From the NCBI RefSeq assembly GCF_046844695.1, contig NZ_CP177354.1, forward strand, positions 3,348,001 through 3,412,000: DNA of 64,000 nt, given 5' to 3'. The first letter of the stretch is position 1; each line of letters starts with the position of its first letter. This document shows positions 26,634 through 35,423 of the stretch, piece after piece. The stretch comes from Pokkaliibacter plantistimulans (lineage in GTDB: Bacteria > Pseudomonadota > Gammaproteobacteria > Pseudomonadales > Balneatricaceae). The notes below the pieces were generated by a model. That model was not told the origin of the DNA, did not search any database, and saw nothing but the letters and a program-made list of their open reading frames with translations. The position numbers and the translations under genes were made by a program.

Positions 26634-28336
26634 GGCGTGACCTCGCGTGCAGTTGCAGTGTCACCGGCCGGATGGCCGCTGGCATGGCCATAGACGCGCT
26701 CCTTGAATGGCGCCAGACCGAGGCGACGTACGGTATCCACGAACAGCTCGTCGCCCTCGCGATAGTCCACATAGGTGCTGACCAGCCTGTCGATAACATC
26801 GGGCACATCATCCGCACTGACTGCCGGGCCGATGATCTTACCGATGGCAGCGTCATTGCCCTGAGCACCGCCAATGGTGATTTGGTACCACTCGCCGCCA
26901 TTCTTCTCCAGCCCGAGAATGCCGATGTTGCCAATGTGGTGATGGCCACAGGCGTTCATGCAGCCCGAGATATTGAGATTGATGTCGCCCAGATCATGCA
27001 GGTAATCGAGGTTGTCGAAACGCTGCTGAATGGCCTGTGCCACCGGAATGGAGCGGGTGAGAGCAAGCGCGCAATAGTCGCCGCCGGGGCAGGAGATAAT
27101 GTCGGTCAGCAGCCCGGCATTGGGGCTGTCGAGGCCGACCTTGCCCAGCTCCAGCCAGAGTGCATAGAGGTCACTTTTGCGAATGTCCGGCAGGACCAGA
27201 TTCTGTTCATGGGCGATACGGATCTCGCCAAAGCCGTACTGGTCGGCAAGGTCGGCCACCGCTTCCATCTGCCCGTCGGTGACATCACCCGGTGGTGAGG
27301 CAATACCGGGTTTGGTGGAAAGAATAACCGAGGCATAGCCCGCGCGCTGATGGGCTTTGACGTTACGGCTGACCCACAGCGAGAAATCACGGTCGCGGCT
27401 CAGCGCTGTGCCGTAGTGGATATCGGTTGCGGGCAGCTGCTGGTACGCCGGTGGCCGGAAGGTGGCAGCCACGCGCTGATATTCCGCGTCGGTCAGTTCA
27501 GCTGGGCCATCCTTGATATGTTGCCATTCGGCTTCCACCTCACGGGCAAAAGCCTCCATCCCCAGTGCCTTGACCAGAATCTTGATGCGCGCCTTGTACT
27601 TGTTGTCACGACGGCCATGGCGGTTATACACCCGCAGGATCGCCTCAACATAAGACAGCAGATGCTGCCAGGGCAGATCGTCACGAATCTGCTGGCTGAG
27701 CATCGGGGTACGGCCAAGACCACCGCCGACCATGATGCGCAGCTTCATGGCCTCGTGCTGATCGCGATACAGGTAGATACCGACATCATGCATCTGGATG
27801 GCGGCACGATCCTGCTCGGCGGCGTTGATGGCAATCTTGAATTTGCGCGGCAGGTAGAGGAATTCCGGGTTGACCGTCGACCACTGGCGCAGAATTTCTG
27901 CCAGCGGACGCGGGTCGAGATACTCATCAGCGGCGACCCCGGCAAAGGCCTCGGTGGTGATATTGCGTACGCAGTTGCCAGACGTCTGGATGGCATGCAT
28001 ATCGACTTCGGCCAGCCGCGCCAGAATATCGGCAACCTGATCCAGCTCGATCCAGTTGAACTGGATGTTCTGCCGGGTGGTGAAATGGCCATAGCCGCGG
28101 TCGTAATGACGGGCGATGGTAGCGAGGGCGCGCAGCTGCCGGGACGACAGGGTGCCATAGGGAATAGCCACGCGCAGCATATAGGCATGGCGCTGCAGAT
28201 AGAGGCCGTTCTGCAGGCGCAGCGGCAAAAACTCTTCTTCGCTCAGCGCGCCGCTGCGAAAGCGGTCAATCTGGTCGCGAAACTGTTCGACCCGTTCGCT
28301 TACCAGCGCGCGGTCGTATTTATCGTATTGGTACAT
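26630..28336 (-). CDS. cysI: Sulfite (or nitrite) reductase hemoprotein
   Basis: A 568-residue siroheme/[4Fe-4S] reductase that converts sulfite to sulfide with six electrons in assimilatory sulfur metabolism. The cluster and siroheme ligands are CPGGDYC (Cys416, Cys422) and CMNAC (Cys459, Cys463), within two repeated ferredoxin-reductase-like halves. YGHFTTRQNIQFNWI and NCVRNITTEAFAG are further conserved segments. No cysJ flavoprotein is adjacent. Its DUF934 partner follows at once, as in Pseudomonas-type loci where electrons come from another donor. Confidence 0.93.
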   Translation of the reverse strand: MYQYDKYDRALVSERVEQFRDQIDRFRSGALSEEEFLPLRLQNGLYLQRHAYMLRVAIPYGTLSSRQLRALATIARHYDRGYGHFTTRQNIQFNWIELDQVADILARLAEVDMHAIQTSGNCVRNITTEAFAGVAADEYLDPRPLAEILRQWSTVNPEFLYLPRKFKIAINAAEQDRAAIQMHDVGIYLYRDQHEAMKLRIMVGGGLGRTPMLSQQIRDDLPWQHLLSYVEAILRVYNRHGRRDNKYKARIKILVKALGMEAFAREVEAEWQHIKDGPAELTDAEYQRVAATFRPPAYQQLPATDIHYGTALSRDRDFSLWVSRNVKAHQRAGYASVILSTKPGIASPPGDVTDGQMEAVADLADQYGFGEIRIAHEQNLVLPDIRKSDLYALWLELGKVGLDSPNAGLLTDIISCPGGDYCALALTRSIPVAQAIQQRFDNLDYLHDLGDINLNISGCMNACGHHHIGNIGILGLEKNGGEWYQITIGGAQGNDAAIGKIIGPAVSADDVPDVIDRLVSTYVDYREGDELFVDTVRRLGLAPFKERVYGHASGHPAGDTATAREVTP

Positions 28337-28426
28337 GGCTGCTCCCCTGTCCGCGGTAAGAACGTGTCTCCACTGTAGCGGTCAGAAAAAATGGGAGCAG
28401 TTACAGTTTTCCGAAAAATAATGAGA

Positions 28427-29848
28427 TCAGTTGTGTTGGCCAGCGACCAGTCTGGCCACCGTCTGCAGCGCCTGACGGCGGTGCTGATTCCACGGATGGG
28501 CAAAGCTCAGGCGCAGATAGTGACGGTAAAGATCAGGCTGGGTGGTAAACATGGCACCCGGTGTGATGACCACGCCCTGTTGTCGCGCCGTGGCGTAGAT
28601 CGCCATGGTGTCGGTGTGTTCCGGCAGGGCCAGCCACAGGCACAACCCGCCCTCGGGCAGGGTAAAACTGCAGCCGGGGAAGACGCTGCCAAGCAGTTCC
28701 GCCAGACCGTTGCGCTGATGACGGAGGCGCTGCAGATAGCGCCGCAGATGGCGGTCGTAATCACCGTTCTGGATGAAGTCCACCAGCCCCTGCTGAATAA
28801 ACCGGCTGTTGGCCAGCGTGGTGATGCGCTTCAGGCGGCTAAATTCACCGTGGCGTTTGCGGTTGACGACCCAGCCCACCCGCAGGTCACGGGACAGGCT
28901 TTTGGAAAAGGAGCTGCAAAGAATGACGTTGTCCGGATCACGGGCAAACAGGGGAGCGGGAGGGCTGGCATTGAGGCCCATCTCGCCATAGATGTGGTCT
29001 TCGATCAGCACCATGCTGTGCTGGCGAGCCATGCGGATCAGCCGCAAGCGCTGATCGGCAGGCATGCAGCTGCCGGTGGGCGTGGCATAGGTGGGGGTAA
29101 CGACCATGGCCTTTATCGGCCATTGCCTGAGCGCCTGCTCCAGACTGTCGAGATCAAGCCCGCTCAGCGGATCGCAGGGCAGTTCCAGCACCTGCAGGCC
29201 CAGCTGCTGCAGCACCTGCAGGCTGCCGAAAAAGCCGGGGCTTTCGACGGCCACCACATCTCCGGGCCGGGTACAGCTCATCAGTGCCAGTAGCAGGGCA
29301 TGCTGGCAGCCGCTGGTGATCGTTACATCATCCTGATTCACATGGCAGCCCTGCTTGCGCAGGCGCTGCGCCAGAATATCGCGCAGGGCAGGCAGGCCGT
29401 CGGGCTCATCGTAATACTGGTGTTGCAGCCCTTTTTGCTGACGCAGTGCCCGGCCCACACAGCGATGCAGCGCTTCCAGCTCCAGCGGTGCTTCATCGAC
29501 CTGGCCTTGTTCCGGCAGCAGATCGAACGCCGCACCCTGCATCATCACATCATTGATAACTTCCTCCAGGCTTAGCAGCCGTGGCTGGCTGACGGGCGTC
29601 CTGTGCAGCGGGGCGTCGGGCATGGCGGTCGGGCCGCTGACAAAGTAGCCGCGCTGCGGGCGCGCGGTAATCAGGCCTTCGGCTTCCAGCAGGGTATAGG
29701 CGTGTAGCACGGTGGAGCGTGACAGGTTGTGCTCACTCATGACCTCCCGCACTGAAGGCAGCCGGTCACCGGCCAGCCAGATGCCCCGTTGAATACTGTC
29801 TCTGAAGGTGTTGGCGAGATGCCGATAGCGGAAACTGTTACTGGCCAT
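28427..29848 (-). CDS. MocR-type (GntR/aminotransferase) transcriptional regulator
   Basis: A 473-residue fusion of an N-terminal GntR winged helix (RYRHLANTFRDSIQRGIWLAGDRLPSVREVMSEHNLSRSTVLHAY) with a fold-type I aminotransferase domain (about residues 110-470). The PLP-binding lysine lies in CSSFSKSLSRDLRVGW. MocR proteins sense PLP or amino compounds and act as transcription regulators rather than enzymes. The ATG at 29848 is chosen because homology begins there; the frame runs open upstream. It is divergent from cioAB (about 285 bp apart), so it may regulate that operon or itself. MocR control of a bd-type oxidase is not something I know to be described. Confidence 0.88.
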   Translation of the reverse strand: MASNSFRYRHLANTFRDSIQRGIWLAGDRLPSVREVMSEHNLSRSTVLHAYTLLEAEGLITARPQRGYFVSGPTAMPDAPLHRTPVSQPRLLSLEEVINDVMMQGAAFDLLPEQGQVDEAPLELEALHRCVGRALRQQKGLQHQYYDEPDGLPALRDILAQRLRKQGCHVNQDDVTITSGCQHALLLALMSCTRPGDVVAVESPGFFGSLQVLQQLGLQVLELPCDPLSGLDLDSLEQALRQWPIKAMVVTPTYATPTGSCMPADQRLRLIRMARQHSMVLIEDHIYGEMGLNASPPAPLFARDPDNVILCSSFSKSLSRDLRVGWVVNRKRHGEFSRLKRITTLANSRFIQQGLVDFIQNGDYDRHLRRYLQRLRHQRNGLAELLGSVFPGCSFTLPEGGLCLWLALPEHTDTMAIYATARQQGVVITPGAMFTTQPDLYRHYLRLSFAHPWNQHRRQALQTVARLVAGQHN

Positions 29849-30132
29849 AAACGCTGCCCGGGCTGTACGTCGAAGGAATGCGGCTACTAAACCATAAACT
29901 GTTCCTATTAAAAATAGAAAATCAGTACCTGTTCTGATTTTTGCCAATTTCTTACCCTGATGACGTTTTCTGGTTTGCCATTGCGCAGCATGACAGCGTG
30001 GGCTGCTCAGCGCGTGCGGATGGCGTGACGTCAATCGGGCAGGAATATCATGACAACCTATCGCTTTACTCAGGCGGGTGGGGTACCTCCGGTGCAGGGG
30101 TTTATCGTTGTCCCCTGTGGGAGGCTGATCCC

Positions 30133-31581
30133 ATGAGCAGCATCAGCGCGCTGGATCTGGCGCGGATTCAATTCGGTTTTACCGTCTCGTTCCATATCAT
30201 TTTCCCCGCCATCACCATCGGGCTGGCGTCATTTCTGGCGATGCTGGAAGGGATGTGGCTTTGGAAGAAAGACAGCGTTTATCGCGATCTCTACCATTTC
30301 TGGTCGAAAATTTTTGCCGTCAACTTCGCCATGGGGGTGGTGTCCGGTCTGGTGATGGCCTATGAGTTCGGCACCAACTGGAGCTTTTTCTCCTCCTACG
30401 CAGGCAGTATCACCGGCCCGCTGCTGACCTATGAAGTGCTGACTGCCTTCTTCCTCGAAGCGGGATTCCTCGGGGTGATGCTGTTTGGCTGGCACAAGGT
30501 CAGCCCGCGCATGCACTTTTTCGCCACCCTGATGGTGGCCATCGGCACGCTGATCTCGGCGACCTGGATCCTGGCCTCCAACAGCTGGATGCAGACGCCG
30601 CAGGGCTATGCCGTGCTTGACGGGCGAGTAGTGCCGACCGACTGGCTGAAGGTGATCTTCAATCCGTCCTTTCCCTACCGTCTGGCGCACATGACGGCGG
30701 CCGCCTTTCTGTCGACGGCGCTGTTTGTTGGTGCTTCGGCGGCCTGGCATCTGCTGCGTGGCAATCGCAGTGAACCGGTCAGGACCATGCTCAGCATGGC
30801 CATGTGGATGCTGCTGTTTACCGCGCCGCTGCAGATACTGATTGGCGATGCCCATGGTCTCAATACGCTGGAGCATCAGCCCGCCAAACTGGCCGCCATC
30901 GAAGCCCACTGGGAAAATAAGCCCGGTGAAGACGTGCCCCTGATCCTGTTCGCCTGGCCGGATATGCAGCAGGAGAAAAATCATTTCGCCATCGAGGTAC
31001 CCCATCTGGGCAGCCTGATCCTCACCCACAGCTGGAATGGTCAGATCCCGGCGCTGAAGGAGTTCCCCAAAGAGGATCGCCCCAATGCCACGGTGATTTT
31101 CTGGAGTTTCCGCATCATGGTTGTCCTCGGCATGCTGATGCTTGCGCTGGGGCTGTGGGCGCTGTGGCTGCGCCGGAAAGAGCGGCTGTACAGCAACCGG
31201 CTGTTTCTGCGCTTTGCCGTGCTGATGGGGCCAAGCGGCCTGATTGCTGTGCTGGCCGGGTGGTTTACCACTGAAATTGGCCGTCAGCCCTGGGTGGTCT
31301 ATGGCCTGATGCGCACCGCGGATGCAGTCTCCAATCATTCCGCCATGGCGCTGACCACCACGCTGGTGCTGTTCGTCGTGATGTATCTGGCGGTCTTCGG
31401 CACCGGCATCGGTTATTTGCTCAAGCTGACCGCTCAGGGGCCCCACGAGCACGAGGGCGATACCCTTGATGAAGACCATGATCTGCTGCCTAACCAGCGC
31501 CCGGCGCGGCCGTTGTCGGCGGTGGATGAAGGGCTGAACGCACCCCATACCCCAACCAGCCAGCACGGAGGTCAACACTGA
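30133..31581 (+). CDS. cioA: Cyanide-insensitive bd-type quinol oxidase subunit I
   Basis: A 482-residue membrane protein of the CydA family that binds the heme groups and oxidises quinol, reducing oxygen to water. The opening DLARIQFGFTVSFHIIFPAITIGLASFLAMLEG holds the heme His at residue 21. GRQPWVVYGLMRTADAVS marks the C-terminal half. The Q-loop is short and the length is below E. coli CydA, the pattern of CioA-type oxidases. GGGAGG precedes the ATG at 30133. It overlaps cioB by one base. The C-terminal tail is unusually His-rich. Confidence 0.93.
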   Translation: MSSISALDLARIQFGFTVSFHIIFPAITIGLASFLAMLEGMWLWKKDSVYRDLYHFWSKIFAVNFAMGVVSGLVMAYEFGTNWSFFSSYAGSITGPLLTYEVLTAFFLEAGFLGVMLFGWHKVSPRMHFFATLMVAIGTLISATWILASNSWMQTPQGYAVLDGRVVPTDWLKVIFNPSFPYRLAHMTAAAFLSTALFVGASAAWHLLRGNRSEPVRTMLSMAMWMLLFTAPLQILIGDAHGLNTLEHQPAKLAAIEAHWENKPGEDVPLILFAWPDMQQEKNHFAIEVPHLGSLILTHSWNGQIPALKEFPKEDRPNATVIFWSFRIMVVLGMLMLALGLWALWLRRKERLYSNRLFLRFAVLMGPSGLIAVLAGWFTTEIGRQPWVVYGLMRTADAVSNHSAMALTTTLVLFVVMYLAVFGTGIGYLLKLTAQGPHEHEGDTLDEDHDLLPNQRPARPLSAVDEGLNAPHTPTSQHGGQH

Positions 31582-32588
31582 TGGGCATTAATCTCCCGGT
31601 CATCTGGACCATCATCATTGCTGTTGGCGTGATGATCTATGTTGTGATGGATGGTTTCGATCTGGGCATCGGCATCCTCTTTCCCTTTGTCAGGCAGCGT
31701 GATGAACGTGATGTGATGGTCAACACCGTTGCGCCGGTGTGGGACGGTAACGAAACCTGGCTGATTCTCGGTGGTGCCGCGTTGATGGCGGCGTTTCCGC
31801 TGGCGTATGCGGTGATCCTGAGTGCGCTCTATTTACCGCTGATATTTATGCTGGCCGGGCTGATCTGGCGTGGCGTGGCCTTCGAGTTCCGCTTCAAGGC
31901 GGATGAGGCGCATCGCCCGTTCTGGGACAAAGCATTTACCTGGGGCTCCTACATTGCCACCTTCTTTCAGGGGGTGGCGCTGGGCAGCTATCTGCAGGGC
32001 ATCCAGGTGGAGAACGGCGCCTACGCCGGTGGCGCACTGGACTGGCTGACGCCCTTCAGTGTGTTTACCGGGCTGGGGTTGCTGGTGACCTACGCCTTGC
32101 TGGGCGCCACCTGGCTGATTGTCAAAACCGAGCAGCGATTGCAGCAGCGTATGGTGCAGCTGGCACGCCCGCTGACGCTGGGGTTGCTGGGCTGTATCGC
32201 CATAGTAAGCGTGTGGACGCCGCTGATGTCGGAGCAGATTGCAGAGCGCTGGTTTTCCATGCCCAACCTCTGCTTCTTTGTCCCCGTGCCGTTGCTGACA
32301 TTGCTCTGTGCCTGGGGGCTGTTGCGGGTGCTGCGCTGTCAGCCTGAAGTGGGGCCATTTGTGCTGGCACTGTGTCTGGTGTTCCTCGGCTACACCGGCT
32401 TTATCATCAGCATCTGGCCGAATGTGATTCCCCCCGGCATTACCATTCAGCAGGCGGCGGCGCCGGAGCAGAGCATGGGCTTTGCGTTAGTCGGAGCGCT
32501 GGTGATCCTGCCGGTGATCATGGCCTACAGCGCGTGGTCGTACTACGTGTTCCGCGGCAAGGTGAAGATCGGCGACGGCTATCACTGA
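31581..32588 (+). CDS. cioB: Cyanide-insensitive bd-type quinol oxidase subunit II
   Basis: A 335-residue, eight- to nine-helix CydB-family subunit. YVVMDGFDLGIGILFPF and the VAPVWDGNETWLILGGAALMAAFPLAYA block are family signatures. It is translationally coupled to cioA (TGATG). No cydX-like small gene is evident after it. The operon ends at a hairpin about 40 bp downstream. Confidence 0.93.
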   Translation: MGINLPVIWTIIIAVGVMIYVVMDGFDLGIGILFPFVRQRDERDVMVNTVAPVWDGNETWLILGGAALMAAFPLAYAVILSALYLPLIFMLAGLIWRGVAFEFRFKADEAHRPFWDKAFTWGSYIATFFQGVALGSYLQGIQVENGAYAGGALDWLTPFSVFTGLGLLVTYALLGATWLIVKTEQRLQQRMVQLARPLTLGLLGCIAIVSVWTPLMSEQIAERWFSMPNLCFFVPVPLLTLLCAWGLLRVLRCQPEVGPFVLALCLVFLGYTGFIISIWPNVIPPGITIQQAAAPEQSMGFALVGALVILPVIMAYSAWSYYVFRGKVKIGDGYH

Positions 32589-32624
32589 GCCAGTCATCAG
32601 GCGAGAAATAGGCCATAAAACAGC

Positions 32625-32662
32625 AAGCCGGGTACGAAGGTGAATGCCTTCCTACCCGGCTT
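32625..32662 (+). terminator. Hairpin terminator after cioB
   Basis: AAGCCGGGTACGAAGG and CCTTCCTACCCGGCTT form a long stem (one mismatch) with a six-base loop. The following GTTGG is a poor T-tail, so it may be rho-assisted. Confidence 0.6.
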
Positions 32663-32821
32663 GTTGGTCTCTGGCCGATCAGTATTCAGTGAGGCAACAG
32701 CTGCCGCTTCCACCAGTGTTGACAAGACCGGCCAGGGTATCGGCAATAGTCATGTTTTGCAGTGAACGTCTTTGCTGATAACGCCAGCCTATGATCCGCT
32801 GTGAATTGTATACGAGATAAA

Positions 32822-32883
32822 AAAGAATCAAAACTGATCCTATATGATGTATTTTAGATTTAATATATCAAATATGATTCTTT
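32822..32883. promoter_or_regulatory. Spaced inverted repeat in the AT-rich hipBA promoter
   Basis: AAAGAATCA (32822-32830) and TGATTCTTT (32875-32883) are perfect 9-bp inverted repeats 44 bp apart, within a very AT-rich promoter just before the HipB-like gene. HipB-type antitoxins bind paired operators and repress their own operon, so this is a candidate operator pair. Confidence 0.4.
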
Positions 32884-32971
32884 ATATAAAAAATATAAGA
32901 CATCACTATTGATATTTAATGTGCCGATAAGCAGGATTATGCATCAGATTGGATACGTTAAAGGTATCGCC

Positions 32972-33364
32972 ATGAACTTCGACGTGATAAGTGATCAGGA
33001 CATTCTGACCACTCTGGGCAGCCGCCTTAAAGATACCCGCTTGCAGCAACGCCTGTCGCAGGATGAACTGGCCACCTTATCTGGGGTAGGGATTGCGACG
33101 GTGAAGCGGGTGGAAAGTGGCGATGGCATGAGCCTGACGACACTGATCGCACTGCTGCGCGCGCTGGGCAAGCTCCATCAGCTGGAGTCATTGCTGGCCG
33201 ACGCCGGTATCAGCCCGCTGCAGGCGGCCACGGCAGGTAAACGCAGCAAGCCTGTTCAGCGTATCCGCCGTAAATCACCGCCCAGCCCGCCTGTCGCGGA
33301 TAACACATCAACGCAGGTACAGGAACCCGCAGCAGGATGGGTATGGGGGGATGAAGATGCATAA
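32972..33364 (+). CDS. HipB-like XRE-family antitoxin/regulator
   Basis: A 130-residue protein with an N-terminal lambda-repressor-like helix-turn-helix (LGSRLKDTRLQQRLSQDELATLSGVGIATVKRVESGDGMSLTTLIALLRALG, residues 15-66) and a disordered Pro/Ser/Thr-rich tail. HipB-type proteins bind and neutralise HipA and repress the operon. The ATG at 32972 is preferred to one 63 bases upstream because AAAGG precedes it and homology begins near it. It lies 23 bp before the HipA-like gene. At 130 residues it is longer than classic HipB because of the tail. Confidence 0.88.
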   Translation: MNFDVISDQDILTTLGSRLKDTRLQQRLSQDELATLSGVGIATVKRVESGDGMSLTTLIALLRALGKLHQLESLLADAGISPLQAATAGKRSKPVQRIRRKSPPSPPVADNTSTQVQEPAAGWVWGDEDA

Positions 33365-33387
33365 CAACACAGGGAAGGAGAACAACC

Positions 33388-34710
33388 ATGACTGACGCAA
33401 CAGCCGCCAGGGTCATGCTCTGGGGGACGCAGGTTGGTGCTGTGCTGTGGGACCCGCAGCGTGAAAGCGCCCTGTTTGAATACGATGACCGGTTTCTGGC
33501 TGCGCCGGTTGAGCTGGCGCCGCTGATGATGCCCAAACGCAAGGGCGTGTATTCCTTTAGCGGGCTACCGAAGGAAACCTTCAAAGGGTTGCCGGGCATG
33601 CTGGCTGATGCCTTGCCCGATAAGTTTGGTAACCTGCTGATTGATCAATGGCTGACGGCGACCGGCCGTGATCGGGCCAGTTTCGATCCGGTGCAGCGGC
33701 TGTGCTACATCGGTTCCCGCGGAATGGGCGCACTGGAATTCGAGCCGGTGTTGAGTAACCCGCAGGTGGCATCGGAAAAGCTGCTGTTTGATGAGCTGGT
33801 CAGTCTGGCTGAGCAGGCGCTGCATTCCAAAGGGGCGCTGGCAACCCGGCTGGAAGCAGGGCAGGAAGACAAGGCCGTGCAGCAGATCATTTCCGTCGGC
33901 ACCTCAGCAGGTGGGGCGCGGGCCAAGGCCGTCATTGCCTACAACGCCGCGACGCAGGAGATTCGCTCCGGCCAGCTGCAGGCGCCAGCGGGGTTCAGCC
34001 ATTACCTGCTCAAGCTGGATGTCTCCGGTAACAGCGATAAGGAAGGAGAAGACCCGCCTGCCTATGGCCGTATCGAGTATGCCTATTACCTGATGGCCCG
34101 CGCCGCCGGTATCGATATGAGCGAATGTCGGCTGCTGGAACATAACGGCCGCGCGCACTTTATGACCCAGCGTTTCGACCGTCTAGAGAACGGCAGCAAA
34201 CTGCACATGCAAAGCCTCTGTGCCATCGGCCACTATGACTTCAACGCCGCCGGGGGCTATGCCTACGAACAGGCCATGGATGTCATACGCCGGGTAATCA
34301 CCGACCCCGGTTTACAGCGTACGGCGCTGGTGCAGCAGTTCCGCCGGGCGGTGTTCAATGTGGTGGCCCGCAATCAGGATGATCACACCAAGAACATTGC
34401 TTTCCTGATGGATCGTCGTGGTGTCTGGCGCTTATCACCGGCTTTTGATGTGACCTATTCCTATAACCCCGAAGGTGCCTGGACGTCCCGCCATCAGATG
34501 ACCATCAACCAGCAGCGCGACGGCTTCACGCTGGATGATCTGCTGGCACTGGGCGCCAAAGCCAATCTGAAAAAAGCCACAGCCAGGGCGGAAATCGACC
34601 AGATCGTGACCGTGGTCAGGCAACAGTGGCCATCATGTGCGGCGGCGGCTGGCGTCAGGGAGCAGGCTGCCCGTGCTATCGCGGCGCAGCATCGGCTGCA
34701 TTTTGACTGA
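33388..34710 (+). CDS. HipA-family serine/threonine kinase toxin
   Basis: A 440-residue HipA-domain kinase. Classic HipA phosphorylates glutamyl-tRNA synthetase and induces dormancy. Visible are the N-terminal HipA domain, the P-loop-like SVGTSAGGARAKAVIAY near residue 172, the catalytic NQDDHTKN near residue 329 (Asp equivalent to the HipA active site), and the metal-binding SPAFDVTYSY. All key residues are present, so it should be active. The operon with the HipB-like gene upstream, and 13 bases separating the terminators of neighbouring frames, indicate a complete type II module. The target may differ from that of E. coli HipA. Confidence 0.9.
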   Translation: MTDATAARVMLWGTQVGAVLWDPQRESALFEYDDRFLAAPVELAPLMMPKRKGVYSFSGLPKETFKGLPGMLADALPDKFGNLLIDQWLTATGRDRASFDPVQRLCYIGSRGMGALEFEPVLSNPQVASEKLLFDELVSLAEQALHSKGALATRLEAGQEDKAVQQIISVGTSAGGARAKAVIAYNAATQEIRSGQLQAPAGFSHYLLKLDVSGNSDKEGEDPPAYGRIEYAYYLMARAAGIDMSECRLLEHNGRAHFMTQRFDRLENGSKLHMQSLCAIGHYDFNAAGGYAYEQAMDVIRRVITDPGLQRTALVQQFRRAVFNVVARNQDDHTKNIAFLMDRRGVWRLSPAFDVTYSYNPEGAWTSRHQMTINQQRDGFTLDDLLALGAKANLKKATARAEIDQIVTVVRQQWPSCAAAAGVREQAARAIAAQHRLHFD

Positions 34711-34756
34711 CAACGTTGTAGGGGATCACAAAAGACCTCTCACAGGAGAACAGAAG

Positions 34757-35092
34757 ATGGAGAGTAACTACCGGGCCGGGAACCTGTTCGCCGATGTCCC
34801 CACCGACCTCAGCAACGAAACCTTTGAGGATATCGTGCGTTATCAGGGGGTGGTGATCGAGCGCATTACCTCCCTCGGCCATCGCACATCAGAGGACAGC
34901 TGGTACGACCAGCCCCAGCACGAATGGGTGATGGTGGTGCAGGGCAGTGCCCGCCTGCTGTTTGCAGACGGAGTGGAGCTGGCTTTGCAGCCGGGGGACT
35001 ACGTCAACATCCCCGCGCACTGCAAACATCGGGTCAGCTGGACCGACCCGGATCAGCCCACCCTGTGGCTGGCCGTTCACTATCCACGGTAG
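34757..35092 (+). CDS. Cupin-domain protein
   Basis: A 111-residue single cupin. The two motifs are visible: WYDQPQHEWVMVVQGSARLLFADG and LQPGDYVNIPAHCKHRVSWTDP, with metal-ligand His and Glu in the expected places (QHEW, HCKHR). CAGGAG precedes the ATG at 34757. It follows hipA by 46 bp and could be co-transcribed, although linkage of a small cupin to HipBA is not a known arrangement. Function (enzyme or ligand sensor) unknown. Confidence 0.85.
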   Translation: MESNYRAGNLFADVPTDLSNETFEDIVRYQGVVIERITSLGHRTSEDSWYDQPQHEWVMVVQGSARLLFADGVELALQPGDYVNIPAHCKHRVSWTDPDQPTLWLAVHYPR

Positions 35093-35423
35093 ATCACGCC
35101 CCGTGTAAGCACCGTGAACGTTTGGCGCAGGCGAGGGTATTCATCCGTTGGAGTCCGCTGAATCACCCGCAGAGGGCGGGCCAGTAGCGAGGAAAACACC
35201 GAGCGCCATGAGCCAGACTCAGCGCTGATCAGCGTGCAGATGGGTGGCAGGCAATGTGTAGCATCGTGCAAGACGGAACGAGGGAAGGCGCTAAAGTGCT
35301 CTCTCTAAGAACGTGTTCCACCATCTAAGTACGTGTTCACGTTCCACCACCATGTTCATGGTCTGAAGAATAGAAATGACGGCCCGGCCACCGATGCCAG
35401 CCACCTTGCAGGGACTCTAATGT
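35093..35423. other. Intergenic region with a short direct repeat
   Basis: This 331-bp region has no gene I can support. CTAAGAACGTGTTC (35305-35318) and CTAAGTACGTGTTC (35325-35338) form a direct repeat with a 20-bp period. GTTCCACCAC follows 6 bp later. Two sites on the same face of the helix about 90 bp before the quinone-reductase-like gene could be a regulator binding array. Confidence 0.45.

Larger units (their letters stand above)
32589..32971. other. Intergenic region between cioB and the HipB-like gene
   Basis: This 383-bp region holds the cioB hairpin (32625-32662) and then changes to strongly AT-rich sequence from about 32810 to 32940. That AT-rich part carries the 9-bp inverted repeat listed separately. 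I see no gene in it. The abrupt composition change suggests that the hipBA module and its promoter have a separate origin from cioAB. Confidence 0.5.

Noticed and set aside
30229..31578. 449-codon minus-strand open frame opposite cioA
   Set aside because: The Gln/His/Arg-rich translation mirrors the cioA codons on the other strand. There is no ribosome-binding site or homology, and cioA is certain.
35305..35350. CRISPR-like array
   Set aside because: Only two repeat units of 14 bp with 6-bp spacing and no cas genes anywhere in the window.
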